The notes: generated by a model from the letters alone, not told the origin. A stretch of 64,000 nt of DNA from Bacteroidota bacterium (GCA_023387965.1 JAEWHE010000001.1:39717-103716); one strand, 5' to 3'. Positions 53,782 through 62,937 are shown, numbered from the stretch's first letter. Made by a program: numbers and translations.

Positions 53782-55104
53782 ATGAATATCACAAGAAATA
53801 ATGTTGATGCTTTAAATGCAGTTGTGACGATTGAAGTTGCAAAAGCAGATTATGCACCACAAGTTGAAAAAGCCCTGAAAAATTATCAGAAAAACGCTAA
53901 CATTCCAGGTTTTAGAAAAGGAGCAGTCCCGATGAGCCTTGTGAAAAAACAATACGAAAAAGGCGTAATGCTTGACGAAGTAAATAGAATTCTTCAAGAA
54001 AATTTAAACAAATACCTTCAGGACGAAAAAATTGATATTCTTGGAAACCCAGTTCCTGTAACTTCAGATGTTAATTGGGATGCAGATAATTTTTCTTTTG
54101 ATTTCGAATTAGGTTTAGCACCAGAATTTAATGTGGACCTTGCCGCAAAAAATGATGTAACTTTTTTCAAAATTGTTGCTGACGATAAAATGCTAAACGA
54201 GCAAGTTGAAAGAATCCAAAAACAATACGGGAAACTAAAAAGCGAAGAAACTTACAAAGCAGGTTTTGATGTAACTGGAACTTTTACTAACGAAGCTGAA
54301 GAAATCAACAATACGGTAACTATCAATCCATCAGAATTTGCTGATAAAAAAGCAGCTACAAAATTTGAAGGAGCGAAAGTTGGCGATGTTGTAACCATCA
54401 ATACAAAAGGTCTTTTTAACGACGATCACCAGTTGATGGACGTTTTAAAAGTAAACCACGATAAAGTTCACGGCTTAGATGTTGACGTAGATTTTACCAT
54501 CAGCGAAATCACTTCATCTGAACCGGCAGAATTGAACCAAGAACTTTTCGACAAACTTTTTGGAGAAGGAAACGTAACTTCTGTTGAACAAGTAAAAGAA
54601 AAAATCAAAGAAGACGCTGAAAAACAATTTGCGCAACAAGCAGACCAAAAATACCTTAACGACGTTACAACCTCGTTGGTAGAAAATACAAAATTCGACC
54701 TTCCGGCAACATTCCTTAAAAAATGGATTCAAACCGTAGGCGAAACGCCGCTAACTCCGGAACAAGCTGAAGAAGAATTTGCACGTTCAGAAAAAGGTTT
54801 GCGTTACCAACTCATCGAAGGTAAAATCATGAGCGAAAACAACCTTCAACTTACTTTCGACGAGTTAAAAGCTTACACTTCAGACCTAATCAAAAAGCAA
54901 ATGGCACAATTTGGGCAAATGAACCCAACAGATGCTGACGTTGACGGAATTGTGGCAAGAGTAATGAGCAACCAAGACGAAGTAAAAAGACTTTCGGAGC
55001 AAGTTATGGGCGAAAAAATGCTTAACCTTTACAAAGAAAAAGTAAAAACAAAAACCAAAGAAGTTTCTTACGAACAGTTCATCAAAGAAATGTACGGAGA
55101 ATAA
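53782..55104 (+). CDS. tig: Trigger factor
   Basis: 440 residues from ATG 53782. It is a ribosome-bound chaperone with peptidyl-prolyl isomerase domain. The ribosome-docking signature GFRKG is in NIPGFRKGAVPMSLVKKQY. The middle FKBP-like part is weakly conserved, as in other Bacteroidota, so isomerase activity may be absent. The helical C-terminal domain ends SYEQFIKEMYGE. It heads the tig-clpP-clpX order conserved in many bacteria. A terminator and a repeat separate it from clpP. Confidence 0.93.
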   Translation: MNITRNNVDALNAVVTIEVAKADYAPQVEKALKNYQKNANIPGFRKGAVPMSLVKKQYEKGVMLDEVNRILQENLNKYLQDEKIDILGNPVPVTSDVNWDADNFSFDFELGLAPEFNVDLAAKNDVTFFKIVADDKMLNEQVERIQKQYGKLKSEETYKAGFDVTGTFTNEAEEINNTVTINPSEFADKKAATKFEGAKVGDVVTINTKGLFNDDHQLMDVLKVNHDKVHGLDVDVDFTISEITSSEPAELNQELFDKLFGEGNVTSVEQVKEKIKEDAEKQFAQQADQKYLNDVTTSLVENTKFDLPATFLKKWIQTVGETPLTPEQAEEEFARSEKGLRYQLIEGKIMSENNLQLTFDELKAYTSDLIKKQMAQFGQMNPTDADVDGIVARVMSNQDEVKRLSEQVMGEKMLNLYKEKVKTKTKEVSYEQFIKEMYGE

Positions 55105-55123
55105 ATCTTGAACATAAATTCGT

Positions 55124-55165
55124 AAAAAAGCGTCAAAAAAACACATCAAGTTTTGGCGCTTTTTT
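55124..55165 (+). terminator. Rho-independent terminator of tig
   Basis: AAAAAAGCGTCAAAA / TTTTGGCGCTTTTTT stem with a G-T pair and a short loop, starting 19 nt after the stop codon. Confidence 0.85.
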
Positions 55166-55175
55166 CATTTATCTT

Positions 55176-55336
55176 GGGAGCTTTTTCAAGCTTTTCGCAA
55201 AAAAAAATTTTTTTTTCAATCCGCCAAAAAGAGCTTCTCCCGGAGCGTCGGGATTCGCTTTTTTACCGGAGAAAAAAATAGATTTTTGCCTCAAAAAGCT
55301 AACTGTTTCTCCCTAAATTTCGGGACGGGCTAACCC
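55176..55336. repeat. Intergenic repeat related to family 1, diverged copy
   Basis: It shares GAGCTTCTCCCG and GTCGGGATTCGCT with the centre of 12842-13004, flanked by A/T tracts and a closing GGGACGGGCTAACCC. The arms have diverged. It occupies most of the 383-bp tig-clpP gap. The rest, up to the clpP ATG, holds only a weak TATCTTAG box. Confidence 0.6.
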
Positions 55337-55487
55337 AAAACAAACCTGACGAATTGTCGTTTTTAACAAAAAATGCCAAACATTTTAAAATTAGCACGAA
55401 CTTTGCTATCTTAGTCAAAAGTCAAACAGTCAAAAGTTGAAAGTTTTAATTGCCTAGACAAAAAAATTTAACTCACAAAATTAAGAT

Positions 55488-56147
55488 ATGAACTACGGTA
55501 AAGAGTTTAAAAAATTTGCTACAAAGCACCATGGTGTTAACAGTATGTATTACGATAAATTAGTAAGCAGCATGACACCTTATATCATCGAAGAAAGACA
55601 ACTGAACGTTTCTCAACTCGATGTTTTTTCACGTTTAATGATGGACAGAATTATCTTCCTTGGAACCGGGGTTGACGATCACATTGCCAATATTATTCAA
55701 GCACAACTGTTGTTTTTAGAAAGTGTAGATTCGGCGAAAGATGTTCAAATTTACATCAATTCTCCGGGCGGAAGTGTTTACGCAGGATTAGGAATTTACG
55801 ATACCATGCAATACATCAAGCCAGATGTAGCCACAATTTGTACGGGAATGGCAGCTTCAATGGGAGCCGTTTTACTTTGTGCAGGAGCTGAAGGAAAACG
55901 TTCGGCATTGCCACATTCACGTGTGATGATTCACCAACCTTCGGGAGGAGCTCAAGGTGTTGCAACCGATATGGAAATTAATTTGCGTGAAATGCTAAAA
56001 TTAAAAGACGAATTATACCACATTATTGCCAAACATTCAGGACAATCTTTCGATAGAGTTCACAAAGATAGTGAAAGAGATTACTGGATGAAAGCTGATG
56101 AAGCCAAAGAATATGGTATGATTGATGAAGTGTTGAGAAGAGGATAA
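55488..56147 (+). CDS. clpP: ATP-dependent Clp protease proteolytic subunit
   Basis: 219 residues. Serine protease that forms the 14-subunit chamber fed by ClpX. Catalytic S124 is in TGMAASMGAVLL and H149 in SRVMIHQPSGG; the acidic residue lies in the SERDYWM region. YINSPGGSVYAGLGIYDTMQ is the substrate-binding signature. The clpX gene follows after 84 nt. Confidence 0.97.
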   Translation: MNYGKEFKKFATKHHGVNSMYYDKLVSSMTPYIIEERQLNVSQLDVFSRLMMDRIIFLGTGVDDHIANIIQAQLLFLESVDSAKDVQIYINSPGGSVYAGLGIYDTMQYIKPDVATICTGMAASMGAVLLCAGAEGKRSALPHSRVMIHQPSGGAQGVATDMEINLREMLKLKDELYHIIAKHSGQSFDRVHKDSERDYWMKADEAKEYGMIDEVLRRG

Positions 56148-56231
56148 ATTTAGTTTTCAGTTTACTGTCGGCAGTTTTGAGTTCACGCGAACGACTGCTC
56201 ACTAAAAACTGACAACTGACAACTGTAAATT

Positions 56232-57467
56232 ATGGGTAGAGAAGTGTTACAATGTTCGTTTTGCGAAAGAAAAAAACCCGAAACAAATTTGTTAATTGCC
56301 GGAATGGACGCACATATTTGCGACCGCTGTATTGAGCAAGCACACGGAATCGTGATGGAAGAACTCAAGCAAAACCGTCATAAAAACAGTCAAAATTCTG
56401 ATTTAGTACTGAAAAAACCACAAGAAATTCGGGGCTTTTTAGATAAGTACGTAATTGGGCAAGAACAAACTAAAAAAGTAATGTCAGTAGCGGTTTATAA
56501 CCACTACAAACGTTTGCTTCAACCAGCAAATGATGAAGATGTTGAAATTGAAAAAAGTAACATCATCATGGTAGGGCAAACCGGAACCGGAAAAACTTTG
56601 GTAGCAAAAACCATTGCTAAAATGTTAGACGTTCCGTTGGCAATTGTAGATGCTACCGTACTTACCGAAGCAGGTTATGTTGGGGAAGATGTCGAAAGTA
56701 TTTTAACCAGATTATTGCAAGCCGCAGATTATGATGTGGCTAAAGCCGAAAGAGGAATTGTTTTTATTGACGAAATTGATAAAATTGCCCGAAAAAGCGA
56801 TAACCCGTCAATTACTCGTGACGTTTCCGGTGAAGGCGTTCAGCAAGCTTTGTTGAAACTTTTAGAAGGAACAGTTGTCAATGTTCCACCAAAAGGAGGC
56901 CGAAAACATCCTGATCAAAAATTTGTTGAAGTCAATACTCAAAATATTTTGTTCATTGCAGGTGGTGCTTTTGATGGCGTAGAAAGAATTATTTCTAAAC
57001 GATTAAACCGTCAGGCGGTTGGTTATGCATCGTCAAAAAATGCTGACAACATTGACAAAGACAATTTGTTGCAATACATCATCCCGAAAGACATCAAAGA
57101 CTTTGGTTTAATTCCCGAAATTATTGGTCGTTTGCCGGTGTTGACACACATGGATCCGCTTGATCGCGATACGTTGAAAGCGATTTTAACCGAACCGAAA
57201 AACGCCCTCATCAAACAATACCAAAAATTGTTTGCAATGGACGAAGTAGAATTTTCAATCAGCGAAGACGCGTTAGATTATATCGTCGATAAAGCGCTTG
57301 AATATAAATTAGGGGCGAGAGGTTTGCGTTCACTTTGTGAGGCAATACTTACAGATGCAATGTACGATTTGCCAAGTTCTGATGAAAAAAATCTCACGGT
57401 AGATAAACATTATGCAGAAAATGCACTCGATAAAAATTTATTGCAGCGATTGAAAGCCGCATCGTAA
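56232..57467 (+). CDS. clpX: ATP-dependent Clp protease ATP-binding subunit ClpX
   Basis: 411 residues. The N-terminal zinc-binding domain has C8, C11, C30 and C33. The AAA+ core has Walker A GQTGTGKT (115-122), Walker B IVFIDEIDKI and the pore and sensor regions (EAGYVGEDVES, KLGARGLRSLCEAIL). It unfolds tagged proteins and threads them into ClpP. It ends with a perfect terminator. Confidence 0.97.
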   Translation: MGREVLQCSFCERKKPETNLLIAGMDAHICDRCIEQAHGIVMEELKQNRHKNSQNSDLVLKKPQEIRGFLDKYVIGQEQTKKVMSVAVYNHYKRLLQPANDEDVEIEKSNIIMVGQTGTGKTLVAKTIAKMLDVPLAIVDATVLTEAGYVGEDVESILTRLLQAADYDVAKAERGIVFIDEIDKIARKSDNPSITRDVSGEGVQQALLKLLEGTVVNVPPKGGRKHPDQKFVEVNTQNILFIAGGAFDGVERIISKRLNRQAVGYASSKNADNIDKDNLLQYIIPKDIKDFGLIPEIIGRLPVLTHMDPLDRDTLKAILTEPKNALIKQYQKLFAMDEVEFSISEDALDYIVDKALEYKLGARGLRSLCEAILTDAMYDLPSSDEKNLTVDKHYAENALDKNLLQRLKAAS

Positions 57468-57487
57468 GTTTTTATCAAATTAAATTT

Positions 57488-57517
57488 AAACCCGGAAGTT
57501 AATTCCGGGTTTTTTTA
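57488..57517 (+). terminator. Rho-independent terminator of clpX
   Basis: Perfect 10-bp stem AAACCCGGAA / TTCCGGGTTT with a 5-nt loop and T tract, 21 nt after the stop. Confidence 0.9.
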
Positions 57518-57628
57518 TGCATTTTTTTCTAAAAATGATTCGTTTGGACAGAAAACCGCAAACGCTATAATCATAATTCAATTTTTTTATTTTATATTCA
57601 TGTAACGAAATTAAGATCGGAATTATTT

Positions 57629-60600
57629 ATGAAAATCAATCCTTTTCCTGCAAAAAGAAAGCAGCAAATTTGTTTTGCAATTATGGTTTCTGCCGTTTTG
57701 ATGTTGCAGGCTTGCGCGACGCGTTCGTCACAATTTGGAAGTAGAAAGCCAGCAGAAATCAAGGATAATTTCGACAATAAAAAAAATATTGCCCATACAT
57801 TTTACCTCGTCGGAAATACTGGAACCAATGAAAACGGAATGCCTGACGATTTAGCTGAGATTTTAGAAGCCAAATTAAAAACTGCAGATACCGCTAGTAC
57901 GTTGCTTTTTTTAGGGAATAATTTTTCGGAGAAAATAAAGACAGAAAACTTTGCAAATGATTTGAGTTTAAATAAATTCAAAGGAAAAACTTTTGTCATT
58001 CCCGGTAATCAAGATTGGGAAAACGGAGTGGAAGGAATTTTGGAACAACAAAAATCCATTCAAAAATTAATTGACAAAAATCAAGGTTTATCGCCCAAAA
58101 ATAATTGTGGCATTGAGAGTTTTGCCTTGAATGAAAACGTGGCGTTGATTACGGTTAACAGCCAATGGTTTCTGGAAGATTGGGACGACCATCCTACTAT
58201 TAATGCCGATTGTGACATCAAAACTAGGGAACAATTTTTTGATGAATTTCAAAATAAACTCAACGAATTTTCGAGCAGAACGATTGTTTTGGCGATGCAT
58301 CATCCGCTTTTATCCAGCGGAAGTCATGGTGGCGAATATTCTTTTGGGAAACATATTTTTCCGTTTGACGAAAAAATTCCGTTGCCGATTTTAGGAACTT
58401 TTTACAATTCGCTAAGAAAAACTTCGGGCTTGAATCCGCAAGATCTTCAGAATAAAAAATACAACGATTTTGCTAAACGCATGCGAACTTTGATTCAAAA
58501 TCAAAAAAATATTGTAGTGGTTTCCTCGCATGACCAAAGTTTGCAATACATTGATAAAGACCAAATTAAACAAGTTATTTCTGGAGCTGGAGGACGAACT
58601 GAAGCCGCTCGAGCCATCAACGACAATGATTTTTCTTATGGAAAAAATGGTTACGGCGTTTTGGAAATTTTAAAAGATGGCGCTAGCAAAATTTCGTTTT
58701 ACACCAAAACTTCAAATAATTCCGAAGGTTTGCTTTTTAAACAACAGCCTACTTTCAACAAGCCAAAATTTAATCTTCGTGAATACCCGAACAAGTTCGA
58801 AAAGTTCAAAGACACTACCATTTATACCCTGAAAATGACTAAAAAAGGCAAAGCCTACAACTTTTTATGGGGAAAACATTACCGTGATTTATATAGTACT
58901 CAAATTAGAGCAAAAGTTGCGGCACTCGACACGCTTTTTGGCGGATTAAAACCTACAATTGATGCCGGAAAAAGCGAATCAAGGTCATTAATGCTCGAAG
59001 ATAAAAATGGGAATCAGTACCAAATGCGGGCTTTGAGAAAAAGTGCCACGCGTTTTATTCAAACCGAAATTTTTAAAGACCAAACAGTAGAAAAAGATTT
59101 TAAGGAAACCTATGCCGAAACTTTAATCATGGATTTTTACACCACGGCTCATCCTTACACGGTTTTTGTAGTGCCAAAATTAGCCGATAAAATAGGCGTA
59201 AATCATACGAATCCGTTGTTGTTTTATCTCCCGAAGCAAAAAAATCTGGCGCTTTTCAATGAAAATTTTGGAAACGAATTGTATCTTATTGAAGAGTTTC
59301 CGATGGACAATTGGAAGAATTTAAAAAGTTTTGGTAAACCCGAAAAAATCCTAACTACGGAAGAAGTTTTGGCCAATGTTCGTCAAGACCAAAAATATGA
59401 AGTGGACGAGGAAAGTTATATTCGGGCGAGAGTTTTTGATATGTTGATTGGTGATTTTAATAGGGAAAACGAAAATTGGAGTTGGGGTGAACATCGCAAA
59501 AACGGCAAAATAATTTACAAACCCATTCCGCGAAACCGCGACCTGGCGTTTTCAAAATTTGACGGTGCGTTGTTACCAATTGTGGTGAACATGCCGCCGT
59601 TGCGACACATGCGTTCGTTTGACAAAAAAATTGACAATGTCAAGTGGTTGAACCGTCAGGCATATCCTCTTGATTTGGCTTTTGTGACAAAATCCGGTGA
59701 AAAAGAATGGCGTGAACAAACGCAATTTGTGATTTCTAATTTAAGTGATGCCGAAATTGATCAGGCTTTCGCATCGCTTCCGAAGGAAATGAAAAACGAA
59801 TCTTCCGAAAAAATAAAGTCGAATCTCAAAGCCAGAAAGAGAACTTTGGAAAAATCGGTTTTGAAATATTATAAAGATTTACAAAAAACCGTGCTTGTTG
59901 TGGGAACTGATCAAAATGACCGATTTGAAATTTCCCGGGAAAACCAGGGTACGAGAGTGAGAATTTTTTCCAACAAAAATAATTCAGAAGAAATCATTCA
60001 TGACAAGGTTTACAATCGAAAATTAACTAAAGAATTGTGGGTTTACGGTATTGATGGCGATGATATTTTTGAGATGAATGGTTCGGGCAAAAAAAATATC
60101 AAAGTCCGCATCATGGGTGGTCAAGGCCGTGATTTTTACGATATTGAAGAAGGAAAAAAAGTGCGGTTGTACGATTTTGCTTCCGCAGAAAATACGATAA
60201 ATGAAACGGGTGGCGCAAAAGTGCGTTTTTCGAATTCCTACGAAATCAATACTTACGACTATGAGAAACCAAAATACAACGTTTTTGCGGGTTATCCTTT
60301 GCTTGGTTTCAACCCTGATGATTTAATAAAAATAGGAGCGAGGCTCAACTATACCGTGAATGGTTTTAAGCGTTTTCCGTATTCGCAAAAACACACCATT
60401 GGCGGAAATTATTATTTTGCAACAGGCGGTTTTGAATTGTTGTACAAAGGAATTTTTCCCAGACAAATTGGCAAATGGAACTTTGTTTTAGATGCATTGT
60501 ACACCAGCCCGAATTTTAGCGAAAACTTTTTTGGTTTTGGAAATGAAACGGAAAATTTTCAGCGGGAAATTGATTTGGATTATAACCGTGTGAAAATCAG

Positions 60601-61321
60601 AAAAGTGTTGATTACGCCATCTTTTCAGTGGAAAGGCGAAAAAGGTGGTTCGGCAATTGTAAAAGCCGGTTTTGAACGTTTCGAGGTGGATGCCACTTCC
60701 GGAAGATTTATCACAGAACCTGGAGTTGTCAATCCGAATGTGTTTGATTATCAAAATTTTGCCAATTTCAGCGGTCAATATACTTTTGAAAATTATGACA
60801 ATATTTCCAACCCAACATTAGGAATGTCTTTCAGTGTTTTGGCGGGTTACACAATTAATCTAGATGATTTCGAAAGAAAATTTCCTTATGCCGAAAGTTC
60901 GCTTGGATTTACCTATAAATTATCACCAACTGGAAACTGGATGTTGGCTTCTAGAGTGAAAGGAAAAGTAATTTTTGATGATACGTTTGAGTTTTACCAA
61001 GCCGCAACCCTAGGAGGTGATTTCGACTTACGAGGTTTTAGAAACCAACGATTTTCTGGCAAACAATCCTTTTTTCACAGCACAGATTTGCGTTGGAATT
61101 TAGGCAAAATTAAAAATGGTTTTGCGCCTTTGCAATACGGTGTTTTCGGAGGATTTGATTACGGACGCGTATGGCTTCCGGGAGAAAATTCTACTAAATG
61201 GCACCAAGGTTACGGCGGTGGAATTTGGCTCAACGGCATTAACTTAATCACGGGACAAATCTCACTTTTTCACTCCAGTGACGGCTTGCGGTTTTCCGGC
61301 GGAATTGGGTTTGGGTTTTAA
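57629..61321 (+). CDS. Lipoprotein with metallophosphoesterase-like domain fused to an outer-membrane barrel
   Basis: 1230 residues. Lipobox Cys29 (LMLQACATR). Residues about 55-360 follow the metallophosphoesterase order, but most ligand motifs are altered. GNTG (62-65) stands where GDxG is usual, LGNN (95-98) for GDN, GNQDW (126-130) for GNHDW, and SSHDQ (299-303) for GHDH; AMHHP (223-226) is kept. A middle region (about 390-860) is of unknown type. From about 880 to the end is a D15/surface-antigen-like barrel (NVFAGYPLLGFNPDDLIK; GDFDLRGFRNQRFSG) ending GGIGFGF. The enzyme domain is probably inactive, so a binding or structural role is more likely. It stands alone between two terminators. 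Confidence 0.8.
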   Translation: MKINPFPAKRKQQICFAIMVSAVLMLQACATRSSQFGSRKPAEIKDNFDNKKNIAHTFYLVGNTGTNENGMPDDLAEILEAKLKTADTASTLLFLGNNFSEKIKTENFANDLSLNKFKGKTFVIPGNQDWENGVEGILEQQKSIQKLIDKNQGLSPKNNCGIESFALNENVALITVNSQWFLEDWDDHPTINADCDIKTREQFFDEFQNKLNEFSSRTIVLAMHHPLLSSGSHGGEYSFGKHIFPFDEKIPLPILGTFYNSLRKTSGLNPQDLQNKKYNDFAKRMRTLIQNQKNIVVVSSHDQSLQYIDKDQIKQVISGAGGRTEAARAINDNDFSYGKNGYGVLEILKDGASKISFYTKTSNNSEGLLFKQQPTFNKPKFNLREYPNKFEKFKDTTIYTLKMTKKGKAYNFLWGKHYRDLYSTQIRAKVAALDTLFGGLKPTIDAGKSESRSLMLEDKNGNQYQMRALRKSATRFIQTEIFKDQTVEKDFKETYAETLIMDFYTTAHPYTVFVVPKLADKIGVNHTNPLLFYLPKQKNLALFNENFGNELYLIEEFPMDNWKNLKSFGKPEKILTTEEVLANVRQDQKYEVDEESYIRARVFDMLIGDFNRENENWSWGEHRKNGKIIYKPIPRNRDLAFSKFDGALLPIVVNMPPLRHMRSFDKKIDNVKWLNRQAYPLDLAFVTKSGEKEWREQTQFVISNLSDAEIDQAFASLPKEMKNESSEKIKSNLKARKRTLEKSVLKYYKDLQKTVLVVGTDQNDRFEISRENQGTRVRIFSNKNNSEEIIHDKVYNRKLTKELWVYGIDGDDIFEMNGSGKKNIKVRIMGGQGRDFYDIEEGKKVRLYDFASAENTINETGGAKVRFSNSYEINTYDYEKPKYNVFAGYPLLGFNPDDLIKIGARLNYTVNGFKRFPYSQKHTIGGNYYFATGGFELLYKGIFPRQIGKWNFVLDALYTSPNFSENFFGFGNETENFQREIDLDYNRVKIRKVLITPSFQWKGEKGGSAIVKAGFERFEVDATSGRFITEPGVVNPNVFDYQNFANFSGQYTFENYDNISNPTLGMSFSVLAGYTINLDDFERKFPYAESSLGFTYKLSPTGNWMLASRVKGKVIFDDTFEFYQAATLGGDFDLRGFRNQRFSGKQSFFHSTDLRWNLGKIKNGFAPLQYGVFGGFDYGRVWLPGENSTKWHQGYGGGIWLNGINLITGQISLFHSSDGLRFSGGIGFGF

Positions 61322-61329
61322 TAATACAC

Positions 61330-61363
61330 AAAAGGCTTCCAAATAATTGAAGCCTTTTGTTTT
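61330..61363 (+). terminator. Rho-independent terminator of the phosphoesterase-barrel gene
   Basis: Perfect 10-bp stem AAAAGGCTTC / GAAGCCTTTT with a 9-nt loop and a T-rich tail. It marks the boundary between the core genome part and the accessory right end. Confidence 0.88.
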
Positions 61364-61387
61364 ATTTAATGTGATGTATGTACAACT

Positions 61388-61818
61388 TCAAATTTGCGAA
61401 GCTTCAGTTACTGGCATTTTGTCTGTATATACATCGATAAAGTAGTTTTGAGTTACAATTCTGAAAACGAAAAAATCGTTAGGATTTTTGCCAGTCATTT
61501 CAAACTGCGTTTTGAAGCCTCTTTGTTCCAAAAGCTCCACGAACGAGTATTTTTTCAGGATAGTTACAAAAGAGAAGCCATTAAATCTTCGTTGTCAAAG
61601 TATGGAGTATAGGTCTCTTCTGAAACTAGATGGAAAAAAAGGTCTTTGAAAAGTAAAGATGTTTTTATAGTGGAATTATAATGACTCACTTCAACTCTTA
61701 ATAAAGGATTTCGCTGGTTGCTGTTAAAATGAATGTCAGTAACAGCAAAATAAAAATATGCGGTTTCTGAATAATTTTTTTCAATATACGCTTTGATTGA
61801 GTGTAGTTTAGAGTCCAT
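61388..61818 (-). pseudogene. Small soluble protein gene broken by a one-base frameshift (possible immunity protein)
   Basis: The first frame gives 84 residues (MDSKLHSIKAYIEKNYSETA to DNEDLMASLL) and stops at 61564. Reading on with one extra T in the T4 run (A tract 61568-61571 on the plus strand) continues as VTILKKYSFVELLEQRGFKT and ends MPVTEASQI at 61388. The joined product is about 142 residues, hydrophilic and without a signal peptide, so cytoplasmic. It is not a family I recognise. It begins 6 nt after the end of a decayed fragment of another gene. Small genes directly after a toxin C-terminus are often immunity genes; that reading is inference. A sequencing error in the homopolymer is an alternative to true decay. 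Confidence 0.6.
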
Positions 61819-61824
61819 GTTTTA

Positions 61825-62051
61825 TTAATTTAAAAATTTGAATTTTCCGATTAATACTCCGTTTCTATAATAATCTATTACGTAAGCAAAACCTCCCGAG
61901 TTTTAAAATCTTCCGGTGTACTTAACATTTCCTACGATAAAATTTTCTACAGCGCCTGAACTGTTTGGCAGCCAGGAACCATGAGGATATTTACTTTGAA
62001 TTAGTTGACGATATTATATATAGCTTCGATTATTGATTCTGATATTGACAT
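61825..62051 (-). pseudogene. Decayed C-terminal fragment of a larger gene
   Basis: In-frame pieces read MSISESIIEAIYNIVN, then after a one-base shift LIQSKYPHGSWLPNSSGAVE and NFIVGNVKYTGRF. An in-frame stop at 61903-61905 follows, then NSGGFAYVIDYYRNGVLIGK and FKFLN to a final stop at 61825. The sequence reads like the end of a beta-rich domain, but I cannot name it. The fragment begins right at the edge of the MITE-like repeat, which may have cut off its upstream part. It is followed 6 nt later by the frameshifted small gene. Confidence 0.5.
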
Positions 62052-62053
62052 CT

Positions 62054-62192
62054 CCCCGCTGGCGCAAGCATCTTGCTCGTAAACATTTTTTCCATAAATA
62101 CAATTTATAAAATTTCATTAGGGTACTATAATATTTTTTTTGCTTTCCTCTTTATATTGTCGGACGAGCATGATGCTCGCGCCTGATAGGGG
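62054..62192. mobile_element. MITE-like element with imperfect terminal inverted repeats
   Basis: 139 bp with a left end CCCCGCTGGCGCAAGCATCT (continuing TGCTCGT). The reverse complement of the right end reads CCCCTATCAGGCGCGAGCAT (continuing CATGCTCGT). The ends match over about 27-29 nt with a few changes and a 2-nt gap, and each contains its own small palindrome (GCAAGCATCTTGC, GAGCATGATGCTC). The 80-odd bp between them are AT-rich and non-coding. No clear target-site duplication is visible. The remaining bases from here to 62243 hold nothing recognisable. Confidence 0.55.
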
Positions 62193-62243
62193 TAATCTAG
62201 TGAAAAGTCATAAGGCATCTTGAGAGTGCCAAAAACATGAAGC

Positions 62244-62933
62244 TTACTCAACCGGAACCTCATGAACTTTATTTATTTGCCAATTTTGAACATCGCTTTT
62301 AGACAAAGTCTTCCAATTGTTACATTTAAATTTTCCCTTTAAAATTTTATCGTTTTGGAAATATCCAAAATCCTCTGGTAATTCTATTTCAAAGCTACCA
62401 TAAACATCTGTAGCAACAGAATAATCAAAAGTTGATAATTTAACATCATAAATTTTGACCTCTAGGTTTTGATAATCTTTTTGACCATAGTCGTTACTGG
62501 TAGACTTTGAATACAAATCAAAATATTCAACTATGTTTCCTTTCAGTTTTAAAGTTAGAAATTTATATTGGCCATTTAACTTAGATTTATAGTCAGAGTT
62601 TTGAACAATTAGATTACTATTCTTGACTCCTAAATTAATTTCTCGTTTGGTAGGTATTGCCGATCTCAACTGCACTGTGAGACTATTGTCAAATTTGTTT
62701 TTTTCGCAGTTGCAGATCATGATAATACTGTCAGTTTTACTACCATTCGAAATGTGCAAATAAGAAACCTCGCTTGGCTTAATCAAGCTACTGTATTTTG
62801 AAATTTTTTGTTCTGATTTGGATTCCACTTTTTTAATATCAAAATTGTTTTCTTGATGTTTGTCACATGTGTTGTTATCAGTTTTACAACTGAGTATAAA
62901 AATGATTGTAATTGTCAGAGTAATATATTTCAT
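62244..62933 (-). CDS. Small lipoprotein of unknown function
   Basis: 229 residues. The leader YITLTITIIFILSC ends in a lipobox (Cys16), and the next part is Lys/Glu/Asn-rich and flexible. The rest is beta-strand-like (SYLHISNGSKTDSIIMICNC; YKFLTLKLKGNIVEYFDLYS; DVYGSFEIELPEDFGYF). It is not a recognised family. It starts 4 nt after the stop of the HExxH protein, so the two are translationally coupled. A membrane-anchored immunity protein or partner for that protein is a reasonable guess only. Composition is more AT-rich than the core genes. Confidence 0.6.
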   Translation of the reverse strand: MKYITLTITIIFILSCKTDNNTCDKHQENNFDIKKVESKSEQKISKYSSLIKPSEVSYLHISNGSKTDSIIMICNCEKNKFDNSLTVQLRSAIPTKREINLGVKNSNLIVQNSDYKSKLNGQYKFLTLKLKGNIVEYFDLYSKSTSNDYGQKDYQNLEVKIYDVKLSTFDYSVATDVYGSFEIELPEDFGYFQNDKILKGKFKCNNWKTLSKSDVQNWQINKVHEVPVE

Positions 62934-62937
62934 AATG

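Noticed and set aside
61394..61612. 72-codon plus-strand open frame after the phosphoesterase-barrel gene
   Set aside because: It starts with TTG, has no promoter box, and lies antisense to the frameshifted small gene whose second half reads well on the minus strand.
62041..62192. CRISPR-like or attachment-site reading of the GAGCAT-type palindromes
   Set aside because: Only two copies occur, in inverted orientation and framing one AT-rich core; this fits a MITE-like element better.
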